DNA of 64,000 nucleotides from Mesorhizobium sp. M7A.F.Ca.US.008.03.1.1. GTDB taxonomy: Bacteria; Pseudomonadota; Alphaproteobacteria; Rhizobiales; Rhizobiaceae. The notes under the pieces were generated by a model. It was not told the origin of the DNA and searched no databases. It saw nothing but the letters and a program-made list of their open reading frames with translations. The translations under genes and the position numbers were made by a program. The DNA lies in the NCBI RefSeq assembly GCF_003997495.1, contig NZ_RZRU01000001.1, positions 310,001-374,000 of the forward strand. Direction: 5' to 3'. Below, piece by piece: positions 26,983 through 35,947 of the stretch; within the stretch, counting starts at the first letter, position 1, and the number at the start of each line of letters is the position of its first letter.

Positions 26983-27787
26983 AGAGGCAATGGCCGCACG
27001 CCGGCAAGGCGCGGTGGTGCTTGCCGGCGGCACCTGGATGATGCGTGATCCCCAGCGCGGGGTCGACCTTCCCGAGGCGGTGGTCGCCCTCCACCGAATA
27101 CCGGCCTTGTCCAAGGTCGAAATCGAACCGGACCATGTCGTGATCGGCGCAGCCGTTACCCACGCAGTCCTTGGCCGCGCGTTGCACGGCGCAGCGGGCT
27201 TCGAAGGTCTGGTTGCCGCGGCGGAGAATGCGGCCAATCCCGGCATCCGAAGGGTCGCCACCGTGGGCGGCAACCTTTGTGCCCTCGACTTTGCCGCCGC
27301 GGATCTCGCCCCTGCGCTTCTCGTCTGTGAGGCGACGGTGGAGCTGGAGACGTTCGAAGGCCCAAAACTCCTCGGTATTTCGGATTTCCTCAAAGACAGG
27401 CATGCGCTGCTGGCCGAAGCGATTGTGACGAGAATTCATCTGCGCCGCGACCTTGTCGCAAGCGCGCATATCCGCCTGCCGCTTCGAAAAGCCGGCGACT
27501 ACCCGGTCGCCATCGTCTCGCTCGCGGTGGACAAGGACAAGCGATGTCGCATCGCCGTCGGCTCGGTGGAGCCGGTAGCGCGGCGCTGGACGACGCTCGA
27601 ACAGGCCATGAGGGCAGGCCAGGCCTCCGCGCTCGATCCGGAACGCGCTGCAGGGCTTGCACTGGAGCACAATGATTTTCAGGGCCGCGACGGCAGGGAA
27701 GCGGAGGGCTGGTACCGGCGCCAGGTTCTCCCGCCGCTGGTCAAGCGCGGTGTTGCCGCACTTCTCAAGACCGGGGGCCTGGCATGA
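26936..27787 (+). CDS. Molybdenum hydroxylase FAD subunit (CoxM-like)
   Basis: A 283 aa FAD-binding subunit of a xanthine dehydrogenase/CO dehydrogenase-family molybdenum hydroxylase. It passes electrons from the 2Fe-2S subunit to an acceptor. The FAD motifs are AGGTWM (residues 30-35) and ATVGGNLC (108-115). GAGGGG lies 8 nt before the ATG. It is the first gene of an operon with the next two subunits, pxpA1, an aminotransferase and a cupin fusion. The enzyme probably hydroxylates an N-heterocycle to a lactam. Confidence 0.87.
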   Translation: MAPSVERSFTAASTLEEAMAARRQGAVVLAGGTWMMRDPQRGVDLPEAVVALHRIPALSKVEIEPDHVVIGAAVTHAVLGRALHGAAGFEGLVAAAENAANPGIRRVATVGGNLCALDFAAADLAPALLVCEATVELETFEGPKLLGISDFLKDRHALLAEAIVTRIHLRRDLVASAHIRLPLRKAGDYPVAIVSLAVDKDKRCRIAVGSVEPVARRWTTLEQAMRAGQASALDPERAAGLALEHNDFQGRDGREAEGWYRRQVLPPLVKRGVAALLKTGGLA

Positions 27788-28281
27788 CCGTGACATTCCA
27801 GCTGAATGGTGAGGACTGCAGCTTTCACGGCGATCCGATGACACCGCTCGTCGACATCCTGCGTCGGGAACGATTCCTGACGGGGACCAAAGCCGTGTGC
27901 CGCGAAGGCTTCTGCGGCGCATGCACGGTGCATGTCGACGACGAAGCGGTGCCGTCCTGCCTGAAGCCGATTGGCTTGGTCCAGGGATGCGCGGTCACGA
28001 CCATCGAGGGATTGAGTTCCGGAAACCAGGCGCTGCACCCGCTCCAGGCCAATTTCGAGGCTGCCGATGCCGTGCAATGCGGCATGTGTTTCCCGGGAAT
28101 GGTTATGAGCCTTTCGGCGTTCGTGCGTGACAATCCGCATGCGAGCCGTCCCGAAATCAAGGCCGCGATGGTCGGCAACATCTGCCGCTGCACCGGATAT
28201 GAGCGGATCGTCGACGCCGTGGCCGACTGCCTCGACCAAGCGCGGAAGGCTGGCCAGTCGGTGGGAGGCATCCATGTCTGA
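27784..28281 (+). CDS. Molybdenum hydroxylase 2Fe-2S subunit (CoxS-like)
   Basis: A 165 aa iron-sulfur subunit. The plant-type 2Fe-2S ligands are C39, C44, C47 and C59 (CREGFCGACTV...C). The second cluster ligands are C99, C102, C134 and C136 (CGMCFPG; CRCTG). All eight cysteines are present, so it should be functional. It overlaps the FAD subunit by ATGA and the catalytic subunit by 8 nt, giving stoichiometric translation. Confidence 0.9.
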   Translation: MTVTFQLNGEDCSFHGDPMTPLVDILRRERFLTGTKAVCREGFCGACTVHVDDEAVPSCLKPIGLVQGCAVTTIEGLSSGNQALHPLQANFEAADAVQCGMCFPGMVMSLSAFVRDNPHASRPEIKAAMVGNICRCTGYERIVDAVADCLDQARKAGQSVGGIHV

Positions 28282-30622
28282 GCTGTCCGCCACCGTGATG
28301 AATCTTCCCCGCCGCGATGCGCAGGACAAGCTGCGCGGGCGGACGAAATACACCAACGACCGGGTTCGCCCCGATATGTTGCATGCCGTGCTGCTGCGGT
28401 CGCCCGTTCCCGCGGGGCATATCCGCAAGCTCGATGTTTCGGCGGCACTTCGCTGTCCTGGTGTGCGCGCGGTGGCGACCGGCGCCGACGCGCCGGGGCT
28501 CTACGGCATCGGCATTGCCGACCATCCGCTTCTGGCCATCGACACCATCCGCTATCATGGCGAGCCAATCGCCGTCGTTGCCGCCGAAACGGAGAAGCAG
28601 GCGCGGGCGGCGCTTGCGGTCATCGTGCTCGAGGTCGAGCCGCTGGCACCGGTGTCCACCATGGCCGAAGCGCTCCAGCCCGCCGCCCGTCTCGTTCACG
28701 AGGGCTGGCGCGGCTATGAGGTGATCACCGAGGGCGGTGCACGTGCCGGCAACATCGCATGGGAGGCAAAATCCAGCCGGGGTGACGTCGATGCCGCCTT
28801 CGCCCGTCCCGACATACGCATTGTCGAAAGCAGCTTTACCGTCGGCCGGCAGAGCCATGTGCCCTTCGAACCGCGCGTTGCCATCGGCTCCTGGGAGGAC
28901 GGGCGTGCTCACATCCAGACCTCGACGCAGGTGCCTTGGACCGTGCGCAACGTCACCGGAAGGGTCATGCAGCTTGCGCCCGGGCGCGTGCGGGTCACCG
29001 TGCCGCCTGTCGGCGGCGGGTTCGGCCTGAAATTCGATGCGTCCATCGAGCCGATCACGGCACTTCTGGCGCGGATGACCGGGCGCACGGTGGTCCTGGA
29101 AAACACCCGGCAGGAAGAGATGGCAACCTGCCTCTGCCGCGAGAATGCGGAAATCCGCATTCGGTCCGCAGTCACCGCCGAAGGATACATCGCCGGGCGC
29201 GAGGCGGTCGTGCTGATGGACTGCGGCGCATATGGAGGCGAACAGGTTTTTCTGACGACGATGACGGCGCACACGCTGGCCGGCAATTACAGGGTTGGCG
29301 CAACACGGCTCGTCAGCCGCGCCGTGTACACCAACACACCACCCAACGGCGCTTTCCGAGCTTGCAACGGCGTCTACAACACCTTCGCGCTGGAGCGACA
29401 CACTGACGAAATCTGCGATGCGCTAGGCCTCGACCCAATGGAGTTCCGAAAGAAAAATGTCCTGGGAGATGGCGATCTCGGTGCCACGGGCCAAGTTTTC
29501 GAGGCCGACGTGTTGGTTCCGATGCTCGATCGCATGGAGGCGTTGCGTGCCAGTACCGGCACATCAGAAGCGAAGGCCGACGGCAGGCTCTATGGAATTG
29601 CGACCACGGTCGGCACATGGTTCGTTTTCGTCGGGCCTTCGACGGCGACGGTGAATTTGAACGCCGACGGTAGCGCAACGCTGGTCACCTCGGGTGTGGA
29701 GATCGGGTCCGGCACGATGGTGCAATCCCTGCCGCAGATCGTGGCCGGGCAGCTCGGCCTTGCTCCCGACCAGGTGATCGTACGCGAAGCCGATACGGAT
29801 GCCGCCGGTCTCGATGTGGGTGTTGGCGGCGGACGAACCACCGTGTCCATCGGCGCCGCAAGTTTGGCCGCCTGCGCGGAGGTGCGGGAGAAGCTGCTGC
29901 GGACCGCCGGCGAGATGCTGCAGACCCGACCGGAAGACCTGGTGCTGCGGGACGGTCGTGTCGAGATCACGGGACGTCCCGGTTCCGGCATGTCGATCCC
30001 CGCTGTCGTCGCCCATGCGCAGGCGACCACTGGCCCGATCACAGGAAGCGGAGCCTTTACCGCCAGAAACACTCCGGCGATGTCCGGCTGCGCGATGGGG
30101 CATTTCATCGATGCGCTCGACATTCCCGTCTTCGTCGTTCACGAGGCCGAGGTGGCGGTTGATCCGGACACCGGCCATGTCGAGGTGCTGGCCTATCGCG
30201 TGGTTCAAGATGTCGGCCGCGCGCTCAACCCGCGCGCCATCCTGGGCCAGATACAGGGCGGCGTGGTGCAGGGGCTGGGCTATGCGTTGCATGAGGAGGT
30301 GACGCTCACCGCCGACGGACGCATCGCGCAGGACGATTTCGAGACTTATCGCCTGCCGCTGGCGCAGGACGTGATTCCGGTCGCCGCCGATCTCTACGAG
30401 GGCGCACCTTCGATGGGGCCTCTAGGCACCAAGGGCGCGGGCGAGGTCCCGATCCTGGCCGTGGGCGCGGCGATCGGCTGCGCAGTGGCACGCGCCATCG
30501 GCAAGCCGGTGCGGCAACTGCCACTGACGCCGCCGCGCGTGCTTCGACTGCTGCATGAGCGCGAACCACCGCCGGAATTCCCGCACATCGCCCCCGGCTG
30601 GGCGTCGAACACTCTGGGCTGA
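28274..30622 (+). CDS. Molybdenum hydroxylase catalytic subunit (CoxL-like)
   Basis: A 782 aa molybdopterin-binding subunit. It has the family's glycine-rich VGGGFGLKF and PNGAFRACN cofactor-contact motifs and the catalytic glutamate E724 in GTKGAGEVPI near the C-terminus. GGGAGG precedes the ATG at 28274; the frame is open further upstream but overlaps CoxS. It lacks the AYXCSFR loop of true CO dehydrogenase, so it is a generic hydroxylase (quinoline, isoquinoline, nicotinate or aldehyde type). Context favours hydroxylation next to a ring nitrogen. No maturation gene is in the window. Confidence 0.88.
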   Translation: MSELSATVMNLPRRDAQDKLRGRTKYTNDRVRPDMLHAVLLRSPVPAGHIRKLDVSAALRCPGVRAVATGADAPGLYGIGIADHPLLAIDTIRYHGEPIAVVAAETEKQARAALAVIVLEVEPLAPVSTMAEALQPAARLVHEGWRGYEVITEGGARAGNIAWEAKSSRGDVDAAFARPDIRIVESSFTVGRQSHVPFEPRVAIGSWEDGRAHIQTSTQVPWTVRNVTGRVMQLAPGRVRVTVPPVGGGFGLKFDASIEPITALLARMTGRTVVLENTRQEEMATCLCRENAEIRIRSAVTAEGYIAGREAVVLMDCGAYGGEQVFLTTMTAHTLAGNYRVGATRLVSRAVYTNTPPNGAFRACNGVYNTFALERHTDEICDALGLDPMEFRKKNVLGDGDLGATGQVFEADVLVPMLDRMEALRASTGTSEAKADGRLYGIATTVGTWFVFVGPSTATVNLNADGSATLVTSGVEIGSGTMVQSLPQIVAGQLGLAPDQVIVREADTDAAGLDVGVGGGRTTVSIGAASLAACAEVREKLLRTAGEMLQTRPEDLVLRDGRVEITGRPGSGMSIPAVVAHAQATTGPITGSGAFTARNTPAMSGCAMGHFIDALDIPVFVVHEAEVAVDPDTGHVEVLAYRVVQDVGRALNPRAILGQIQGGVVQGLGYALHEEVTLTADGRIAQDDFETYRLPLAQDVIPVAADLYEGAPSMGPLGTKGAGEVPILAVGAAIGCAVARAIGKPVRQLPLTPPRVLRLLHEREPPPEFPHIAPGWASNTLG

Positions 30623-30634
30623 GGCAAGCAAACC

Positions 30635-31366
30635 ATGGTCACCCTGAACTGCGACATGGGCGAAAGCTACGGCAACTGGCGCTTCGGCGACGATGCCGGC
30701 ATCATGCCTCATATCGATTGCGCCAACATCGCCTGCGGCTTCCACGCCTCCGATCCATGGACGATGCTGAAGACCGTGCGGCTCGCGCTTTCGTATGGCA
30801 AGCGGGTCGGCGCGCATCCCTCCCTTCCCGATCGTGAGGGGTTCGGCCGACGCGAAATGAAACTTCAACCGGAGGAACTGACAGCCGCCTTCCTCTACCA
30901 AATCGGTGCGCTGACAGGGATGCTGGCCGCCGAGGGCGGGGAGCTCAGCCATGTCAAGCCGCATGGCATCATTTACGGCATGGCCGCGCACGACGTGGAC
31001 ACTGCCCGGGCAATTGCCGCGGCGGTCAAGCCGTTCGGCGTCCCTCTCTTCGGCATGGCGGGAACCTGTCACGAGACGGCGGCAGCCGAACTCGGCGTTG
31101 CCTTCGTGGGCGAGTTCTTTCCCGATCTTGCCTACGCTCCCGGCGGGAGCCTGATCATCCCGCGCGTCCAGTCGGCCATCGACCTGACGCTTGCCGAGCA
31201 CCGCATGGTGGGGGCGCTTACCCGACGCGAACTCGTCACGACAGACGGCACGATCCGCCCGGTCGACTTCGACACCGTCTGCATCCACTCCGATCCGCCG
31301 AATGCGCGCGACGTCGCCGCGCTGATGCGGCGGATCATCGACACCCATTCCAACGGCCTCCCATGA
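30635..31366 (+). CDS. pxpA: LamB/YcsF family protein, 5-oxoprolinase subunit A-like (first copy)
   Basis: A 243 aa protein with the family start LNCDMGES and the motifs ACGFHASDP, GAHPSLPD, VKPHG and VCIHSDPPNA. In characterised systems PxpA works with PxpB and PxpC to open 5-oxoproline using ATP. Here it sits 12 nt after coxL in the hydroxylase operon, while pxpB and pxpC are in the facing operon with a second pxpA. It may serve a related lactam or be redundant. Confidence 0.87.
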   Translation: MVTLNCDMGESYGNWRFGDDAGIMPHIDCANIACGFHASDPWTMLKTVRLALSYGKRVGAHPSLPDREGFGRREMKLQPEELTAAFLYQIGALTGMLAAEGGELSHVKPHGIIYGMAAHDVDTARAIAAAVKPFGVPLFGMAGTCHETAAAELGVAFVGEFFPDLAYAPGGSLIIPRVQSAIDLTLAEHRMVGALTRRELVTTDGTIRPVDFDTVCIHSDPPNARDVAALMRRIIDTHSNGLP

Positions 31367-31462
31367 TTCATTCTCCCGAATCGTGAAAGCTCCACGCACG
31401 GGATCGAGGACTATGTCGAACGCACTGCCCGAACCATTTTCCCCAAGCCGCTGAGGACTTCC

Positions 31463-32845
31463 ATGGATGCGCTTTCCAACTCTCTCGCCGCCGCCGACAT
31501 CGCCACCACCATGCACCCCTACACCAACCTGCGTCAGCACGAAGAAACCGGGCCGCTGATCATCAGCCGCGGCGACGGCATCCGTGTGTATGACGAACGC
31601 GGCAAGGAATACATCGAAGGGCTCGCCGGGCTGTGGTCGGTGGGCGTCGGCTTTTCGGAAAAGCGGTTGGCGGACGCTGCCTATCAGCAAATGCTGCAGC
31701 TGCCCTACTACCACACCTTCTCCTCCAAGGCGCATGAGCCATCCATCCGGCTCGCGGAGAAACTCGTGGAGATGACGCCGGAAAACCTGACGCGTGTCTT
31801 CTTCACGTCGTCGGGCTCGGAAGCCAACGACACCATCGTCAAGATGATGTGGTTCATGAACAATGCGCTGGGCCGGCCAAAAAAGAAGAAATTCCTGGCA
31901 CGGACCAAGGGCTATCACGGCATCACCGTCGCCTCCGGCAGCCTGACAGGCCTGCCGGTCAACCACCGCGACTTCGATCTGCCGGCGATTCCCGTTCGCC
32001 ACCTGACCTGCCCGCACTTCTATCGCTTCAGCATGGAAGGCGAAGACGAAGCCGCCTTCACGGCGCGTCTGCTCGCCGAGCTGGAAGCGGTGATCGCGGA
32101 AGAAGGGGCTGACACCATCGCAGCCTTCATAGGAGAGCCGCTTATGGCAGCCGGCGGCGTTCTGCCCCCGCCGGTCGGGTACTGGGAAGGCGTGGAGAAA
32201 ATCTGCCGGGCAAATGATATCATTCTGATAGCAGACGAGGTGATCTGTGGTTTCGGGCGGCTTGGTACGCCCTTCGGCGCTCAGAAATACGGCTTCACGC
32301 CTGATATCATGACGGTCTCCAAGCAAATCACGTCGTCTTATATGCCGCTTGCCGCCGTCATTTTCTCCGATGCGATCTATCAGGCGATCGCCGACAACAC
32401 CGCCACGATCGGCAATTTCGGCCACGGCTTCACGGCGTCGGGCCATCCGGTCGCGACGGCAGTGGGTCTCGAAAACCTCGCCATCTTCGAGGAGCGGGAC
32501 CTGATCGGAAACGCGGCCCGCCTTGAGACGTCGTTCCAGGCCGGCATTCGCTCATTTGCCGATCACCCGCTTGTCGGCGAAGCGCGGGGCACCGGTCTTA
32601 TCGGCGCCGTTGAGCTGGTGGCGGACAAGGCGACGAAACGCCCCTTCGCCAAGTTTGGGCGCGCAGGGAGTATCGCAGCAGGGATCGGCCACGAGGAAGG
32701 CCTCATCTTCCGCGCCATCGGCGATCAGCTCGCGCTCTGCCCGCCGATGATCTCGACCGAAGACGATGTGAAGGAAATCATGATGCGCATGGGCCGGACG
32801 CTTGAGCGCCTGACCGGTGCGGTTGCCAAGGAGGGACTTGAATGA
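31463..32845 (+). CDS. Class III (omega-amino acid) aminotransferase
   Basis: A 460 aa PLP-dependent aminotransferase of the aspartate aminotransferase family, class III. PLP lysine K287 is in VSKQITSSYMP. Other motifs are GLWSVGVGF, SGSEANDTIVK and IADEVICGFGRLG. It likely deaminates an omega-amino acid to a semialdehyde. GAGGA precedes the ATG at 31463. In this operon it would act after lactam ring opening, with an aldehyde dehydrogenase such as those in the window as the next step (inference). Confidence 0.88.
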   Translation: MDALSNSLAAADIATTMHPYTNLRQHEETGPLIISRGDGIRVYDERGKEYIEGLAGLWSVGVGFSEKRLADAAYQQMLQLPYYHTFSSKAHEPSIRLAEKLVEMTPENLTRVFFTSSGSEANDTIVKMMWFMNNALGRPKKKKFLARTKGYHGITVASGSLTGLPVNHRDFDLPAIPVRHLTCPHFYRFSMEGEDEAAFTARLLAELEAVIAEEGADTIAAFIGEPLMAAGGVLPPPVGYWEGVEKICRANDIILIADEVICGFGRLGTPFGAQKYGFTPDIMTVSKQITSSYMPLAAVIFSDAIYQAIADNTATIGNFGHGFTASGHPVATAVGLENLAIFEERDLIGNAARLETSFQAGIRSFADHPLVGEARGTGLIGAVELVADKATKRPFAKFGRAGSIAAGIGHEEGLIFRAIGDQLALCPPMISTEDDVKEIMMRMGRTLERLTGAVAKEGLE

Positions 32846-33510
32846 CCCGCATGAAAGCCGAACCGGTCGTCCATATCGACGACGAACGCTTCCGGGTCAC
32901 CGAATGGCGCTTTGCCACCGGGGCCGAGACCGGCTGGCACATCCATGGACATGACTACGTCATCGTGCCGCTTACGGACGGCAAGCTCGATCTCGAAGGC
33001 CCGGACGGTGCGCAATCGCAAGCCGCTCTCACCCAAGGGGTGCCCTATTCGCGGCGGACGGGTGTGGCCCATAACGTCATCAACGCCGGCGATGCGCCAC
33101 TCGCCTTTCTGGAGGTCGAGGTCGTTGAGACCGGCGACCTCGCAGCCAGGCGGCTCGCCGTACTCGACCGTTTCCTCGCGGCCTGGAACGCCCGCGACGT
33201 GGGCGCGCTGATGGACTGCATGGCTGAGAATTGCGCTTTCCACGGCTCGGCTGGACCCGATGCCGAAGGGCGCAGGCATATGGGGCGTGACGCCGTGCGT
33301 GCCGCCTATGCAGCGCTGTTCGATGCTTTCCCGAAAGCCGCGTGGACCAGGGGACGGCACGTCGTGACGGACGACACCGGGCTTTCATCATGGCGCTTCG
33401 TTGGCACCACGGCAGCGGGGCAGCAAATCGAAGTCGACGGCTGCGATATCTTCGCTTTCTCGGGGGAGCTCATAGCGCTCAAGGATTCCTACCGCAAAGC
33501 GCGAGGGTAG
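32842..33510 (+). CDS. Cupin and SnoaL/NTF2-like two-domain protein
   Basis: A 222 aa fusion. Residues about 5-100 are a cupin barrel with the metal-type motif GWHIHGHDYV and a later H (VAHNVINAG). Residues about 105-222 are an SnoaL/NTF2-like cone (RFLAAWNARDVGALMDCMAE...). It overlaps the aminotransferase by ATGA, so it belongs to the pathway. Such domains often bind or isomerise small cyclic molecules. The exact role is unknown, and a fusion of this pair is uncommon as far as I can recall. Confidence 0.75.
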   Translation: MTRMKAEPVVHIDDERFRVTEWRFATGAETGWHIHGHDYVIVPLTDGKLDLEGPDGAQSQAALTQGVPYSRRTGVAHNVINAGDAPLAFLEVEVVETGDLAARRLAVLDRFLAAWNARDVGALMDCMAENCAFHGSAGPDAEGRRHMGRDAVRAAYAALFDAFPKAAWTRGRHVVTDDTGLSSWRFVGTTAAGQQIEVDGCDIFAFSGELIALKDSYRKARG

Positions 33511-33535
33511 CGAAAATCTGAATTCATCGGGCGAC

Positions 33536-33568
33536 GAGGGCGATCCAAGCGGGCCGCCCTCATTTTTT
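33536..33568 (+). terminator. Intrinsic terminator of the coxM operon
   Basis: Perfect 7-bp stem GAGGGCG / CGCCCTC with a 12-nt loop, followed by ATTTTTT, starting 26 nt after the cupin fusion stop. Confidence 0.8.
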
Positions 33569-33598
33569 GTCCAAAGGCAAGATCCTCAAAAGACGAAA

Positions 33599-33618
33599 GG
33601 GCCGGGCTTACCCGGCCC
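33599..33618 (-). terminator. Intrinsic terminator of the liv genes
   Basis: Perfect 8-bp stem GGGCCGGG / CCCGGCCC with a 4-nt loop, followed on the minus strand by TTTCGTCTTTT. It lies 8 nt downstream of the substrate-binding protein gene. Confidence 0.8.
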
Positions 33619-33626
33619 ATCTTCTC

Positions 33627-34820
33627 CTACTTGAGCAAGGCTTCCATCGGTACCGGCTCGGAAATCGTCCAGTTGCCTACAACGCCCGGCTTGCCGGCCT
33701 TGGTCTCGACGATCAGGTACCGCGTCTGGTTCTGGTGATGCAGTTCCGGCGTGAAGGTACGAGGGCCGAACAGCGTCGGCTCATTCTTCATCTTTTCCAG
33801 TTCCGCGACGACGGCGTCGGCATCGGTCGTGCCTGCACGCTCCACCGCCTTGGCCCAGACGTCGACCATGACGTAACCCGGAAAGACATACTGGCTCGAG
33901 GGATCGGCGCCTGTCTTCTGCTTGTAGGTGGCATTGAACTTCAGCACTTCCGGATTGGGATCGTCGCCATAGATCGACCCCTGAACGGGGACGTAGAAGT
34001 TCGTCAGATCGGGCACAGCCGAGAGCCAATAGCTGCCGTCGACGCCCGAGCCGTTCAGGATCATGGAGTTGATGCCCGCGGCGCGAAGCTGCTTGATGGC
34101 CGAGACGGCGCCCGGCATCATCGTGCAAAGCATGATCGCATCCGGCTCCTTCGGCAGAGACTTGATGCGGGTGATCTGCGCGGCGATGGAGGCGTCTTCG
34201 TTCTTGAAGGTGTCTTCACCGACAAGCTTCGCGCCCTGGGCTTCGAGCTTCGGCATCATCCAGTCGAAGCCGTCACAGATGCCCTTGTTGTAGGCCGTCC
34301 AGGTATCGAGCAGACGGTAGAAGTCCTTAGCGCCCTTTTCCTTGAATGCCCACTCGGCCATGGTTGCGCCCTGCACGGCCGCCAGCACCGACGCGGAGAA
34401 GCTGTGCGGGCCGACACCCTGGATGCCGGCCTTGACCGATTCCGCGCACAGGAAGAAAGAGATACGGCCCGCGTCCTCGGCCGCGAGCGCAGCCGGCGAT
34501 CCGAAGTCGTAGTCACAGGAGACGACCACGAGATCCGCACCCTGGTCGAGCACGGAGAGACCCGCCTTGGCGCCTTCGGCCCGGTCGGACTTGGTGTCGG
34601 CCTTGACGACCTTGATCTGCTTTCCAAGCAGACCGCCAGCCGCATTGATTTCGTCGATGCGGATCAAGGCCGCCTCCTGCGCAGGCTTGTCATAGGCTTC
34701 CATGAAGCCCGACTCCGCAGTGGCGAAGCCGATGACGATGGTCTTGTCATCGGCGAGGGCCGGGTATGCGATGGACATCGAGGCTAGAGCGGTTGCGACA
34801 ATTCTCATTTTGTATGTCAT
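33627..34820 (-). CDS. Branched-chain-amino-acid-type ABC substrate-binding protein
   Basis: A 397 aa periplasmic binding protein of the Leu/Ile/Val family, with a signal peptide (TALASMSIAYPALADD cleavage region). GFATAESGFMEAYDKPAQEA follows the mature N-terminus, and the two-lobe architecture is typical. GGAG lies before the ATG at 34820. It is the last gene of the livGFHMK cluster. The ligand is likely the substrate of the neighbouring catabolic genes (an amino acid, betaine or lactam), not necessarily leucine. Confidence 0.88.
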   Translation of the reverse strand: MTYKMRIVATALASMSIAYPALADDKTIVIGFATAESGFMEAYDKPAQEAALIRIDEINAAGGLLGKQIKVVKADTKSDRAEGAKAGLSVLDQGADLVVVSCDYDFGSPAALAAEDAGRISFFLCAESVKAGIQGVGPHSFSASVLAAVQGATMAEWAFKEKGAKDFYRLLDTWTAYNKGICDGFDWMMPKLEAQGAKLVGEDTFKNEDASIAAQITRIKSLPKEPDAIMLCTMMPGAVSAIKQLRAAGINSMILNGSGVDGSYWLSAVPDLTNFYVPVQGSIYGDDPNPEVLKFNATYKQKTGADPSSQYVFPGYVMVDVWAKAVERAGTTDADAVVAELEKMKNEPTLFGPRTFTPELHHQNQTRYLIVETKAGKPGVVGNWTISEPVPMEALLK

Positions 34821-34863
34821 GCACGTCTCCTTTTTTGTTTTCCGGTCGGGCTTGTGCCGCCGG

Positions 34864-35943
34864 TCACTTGTTGCGACTGCTGCGGGGTAAGGTGAGCTCG
34901 CGGTTGCCCATGAGTCCGGATGGGCGAAGCGCGAGGATCACGATCATGATGACGCCGAGGGCTATTTCCTGAACCCCTTTCGGGAGGGCGAAAGTGGACT
35001 CGCCGAGCGATACGCCTGCCTCCAGCCAGCGCAGCGCCTGGATGAGGGCGGACAGCAGGAGGACACCCACCACACCCCCCGACAGGCTGCCCATGCCGCC
35101 GACGACGAGCATGGAAAGAGTGATGAAGGTGAGACCGAGATAGAAGGTGTCGGGTGTGACCACGCCGATGGAATGAGCCATGAGCGCACCGCCTAGCCCC
35201 ATCACCGCGCCTGATACGACGAATGCCACCAGTCTTTCCCTGGGAATATCGACTCCGGAAGCCGCAGCAGCGGTGGGCTCGTCTCGGGCAGCACGAAGGG
35301 CCAGGCCGGACCGGGAGATCGCGTGCGCCCAGGCGATGAAGATTGCGACCACTGCGCCGATGAGATACGGCCAGATCACGCGCACGATCGGAATGCCGAC
35401 GACCGATGAGGTCGCTCCGGTCACGCTCTCCCAGTTGGAATAAATTGTGTTGATCATCGCGAGCATCGCGAAGGTCGCAATCGATGCTGCGATGCCCGAT
35501 AATCGCATCAGAACCCGCCCGAAAATGAGAGCGGCGAGGGCGGCGAACAATGCCGCCAGCACAGCCGATTGCCAGTACGGCAAACGGGTCGCCAGCAGCC
35601 ATTCGGGCAGTCCCGGCAGCGAACCGCGTTTCATCATCGGATTGATGGTGAGCCACGCGGCTGCGTAGGCGCCAAGACAGGTGAAGCCGATATGCCCGAA
35701 GCTGAGGACGCCCGAATTTCCGATAAAGATGTATAGGCCCACGACGAGGATGACACGGACGAACACGTCGATCACCGTCTGGTTGAAGGGCCGCGATCCG
35801 GTCATCACCGTGATCAGCGCGATGGCCAGCAGCAGCAGAGAAAGCAGGACCGGAGTCAGGATTGTGCGGCGGGCAAGCGCGAAGCGGGCGGGCTTTCGCT
35901 CGGCAACCGCGGCAGAGTTGGCTAGGGAGGCGGCGACAGCCAT
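34864..35943 (-). CDS. livM: ABC transporter permease, LivM family
   Basis: A 359 aa inner-membrane permease with about 10 hydrophobic segments. The LivM signatures GNSGVLSFGHIGFTCLGAYA, GIPIVRV and ALRAARDEPTAAAASGVD are visible (the last is the coupling helix). I chose ATG at 35943; the longer frame overlaps LivH. It forms the membrane channel with LivH. Confidence 0.88.
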   Translation of the reverse strand: MAVAASLANSAAVAERKPARFALARRTILTPVLLSLLLLAIALITVMTGSRPFNQTVIDVFVRVILVVGLYIFIGNSGVLSFGHIGFTCLGAYAAAWLTINPMMKRGSLPGLPEWLLATRLPYWQSAVLAALFAALAALIFGRVLMRLSGIAASIATFAMLAMINTIYSNWESVTGATSSVVGIPIVRVIWPYLIGAVVAIFIAWAHAISRSGLALRAARDEPTAAAASGVDIPRERLVAFVVSGAVMGLGGALMAHSIGVVTPDTFYLGLTFITLSMLVVGGMGSLSGGVVGVLLLSALIQALRWLEAGVSLGESTFALPKGVQEIALGVIMIVILALRPSGLMGNRELTLPRSSRNK

Positions 35944-35947
35944 TAAA

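Noticed and set aside
30422..32446. 674 aa minus-strand open frame over coxL, pxpA and the aminotransferase
   Set aside because: Shadow of three well-supported genes.
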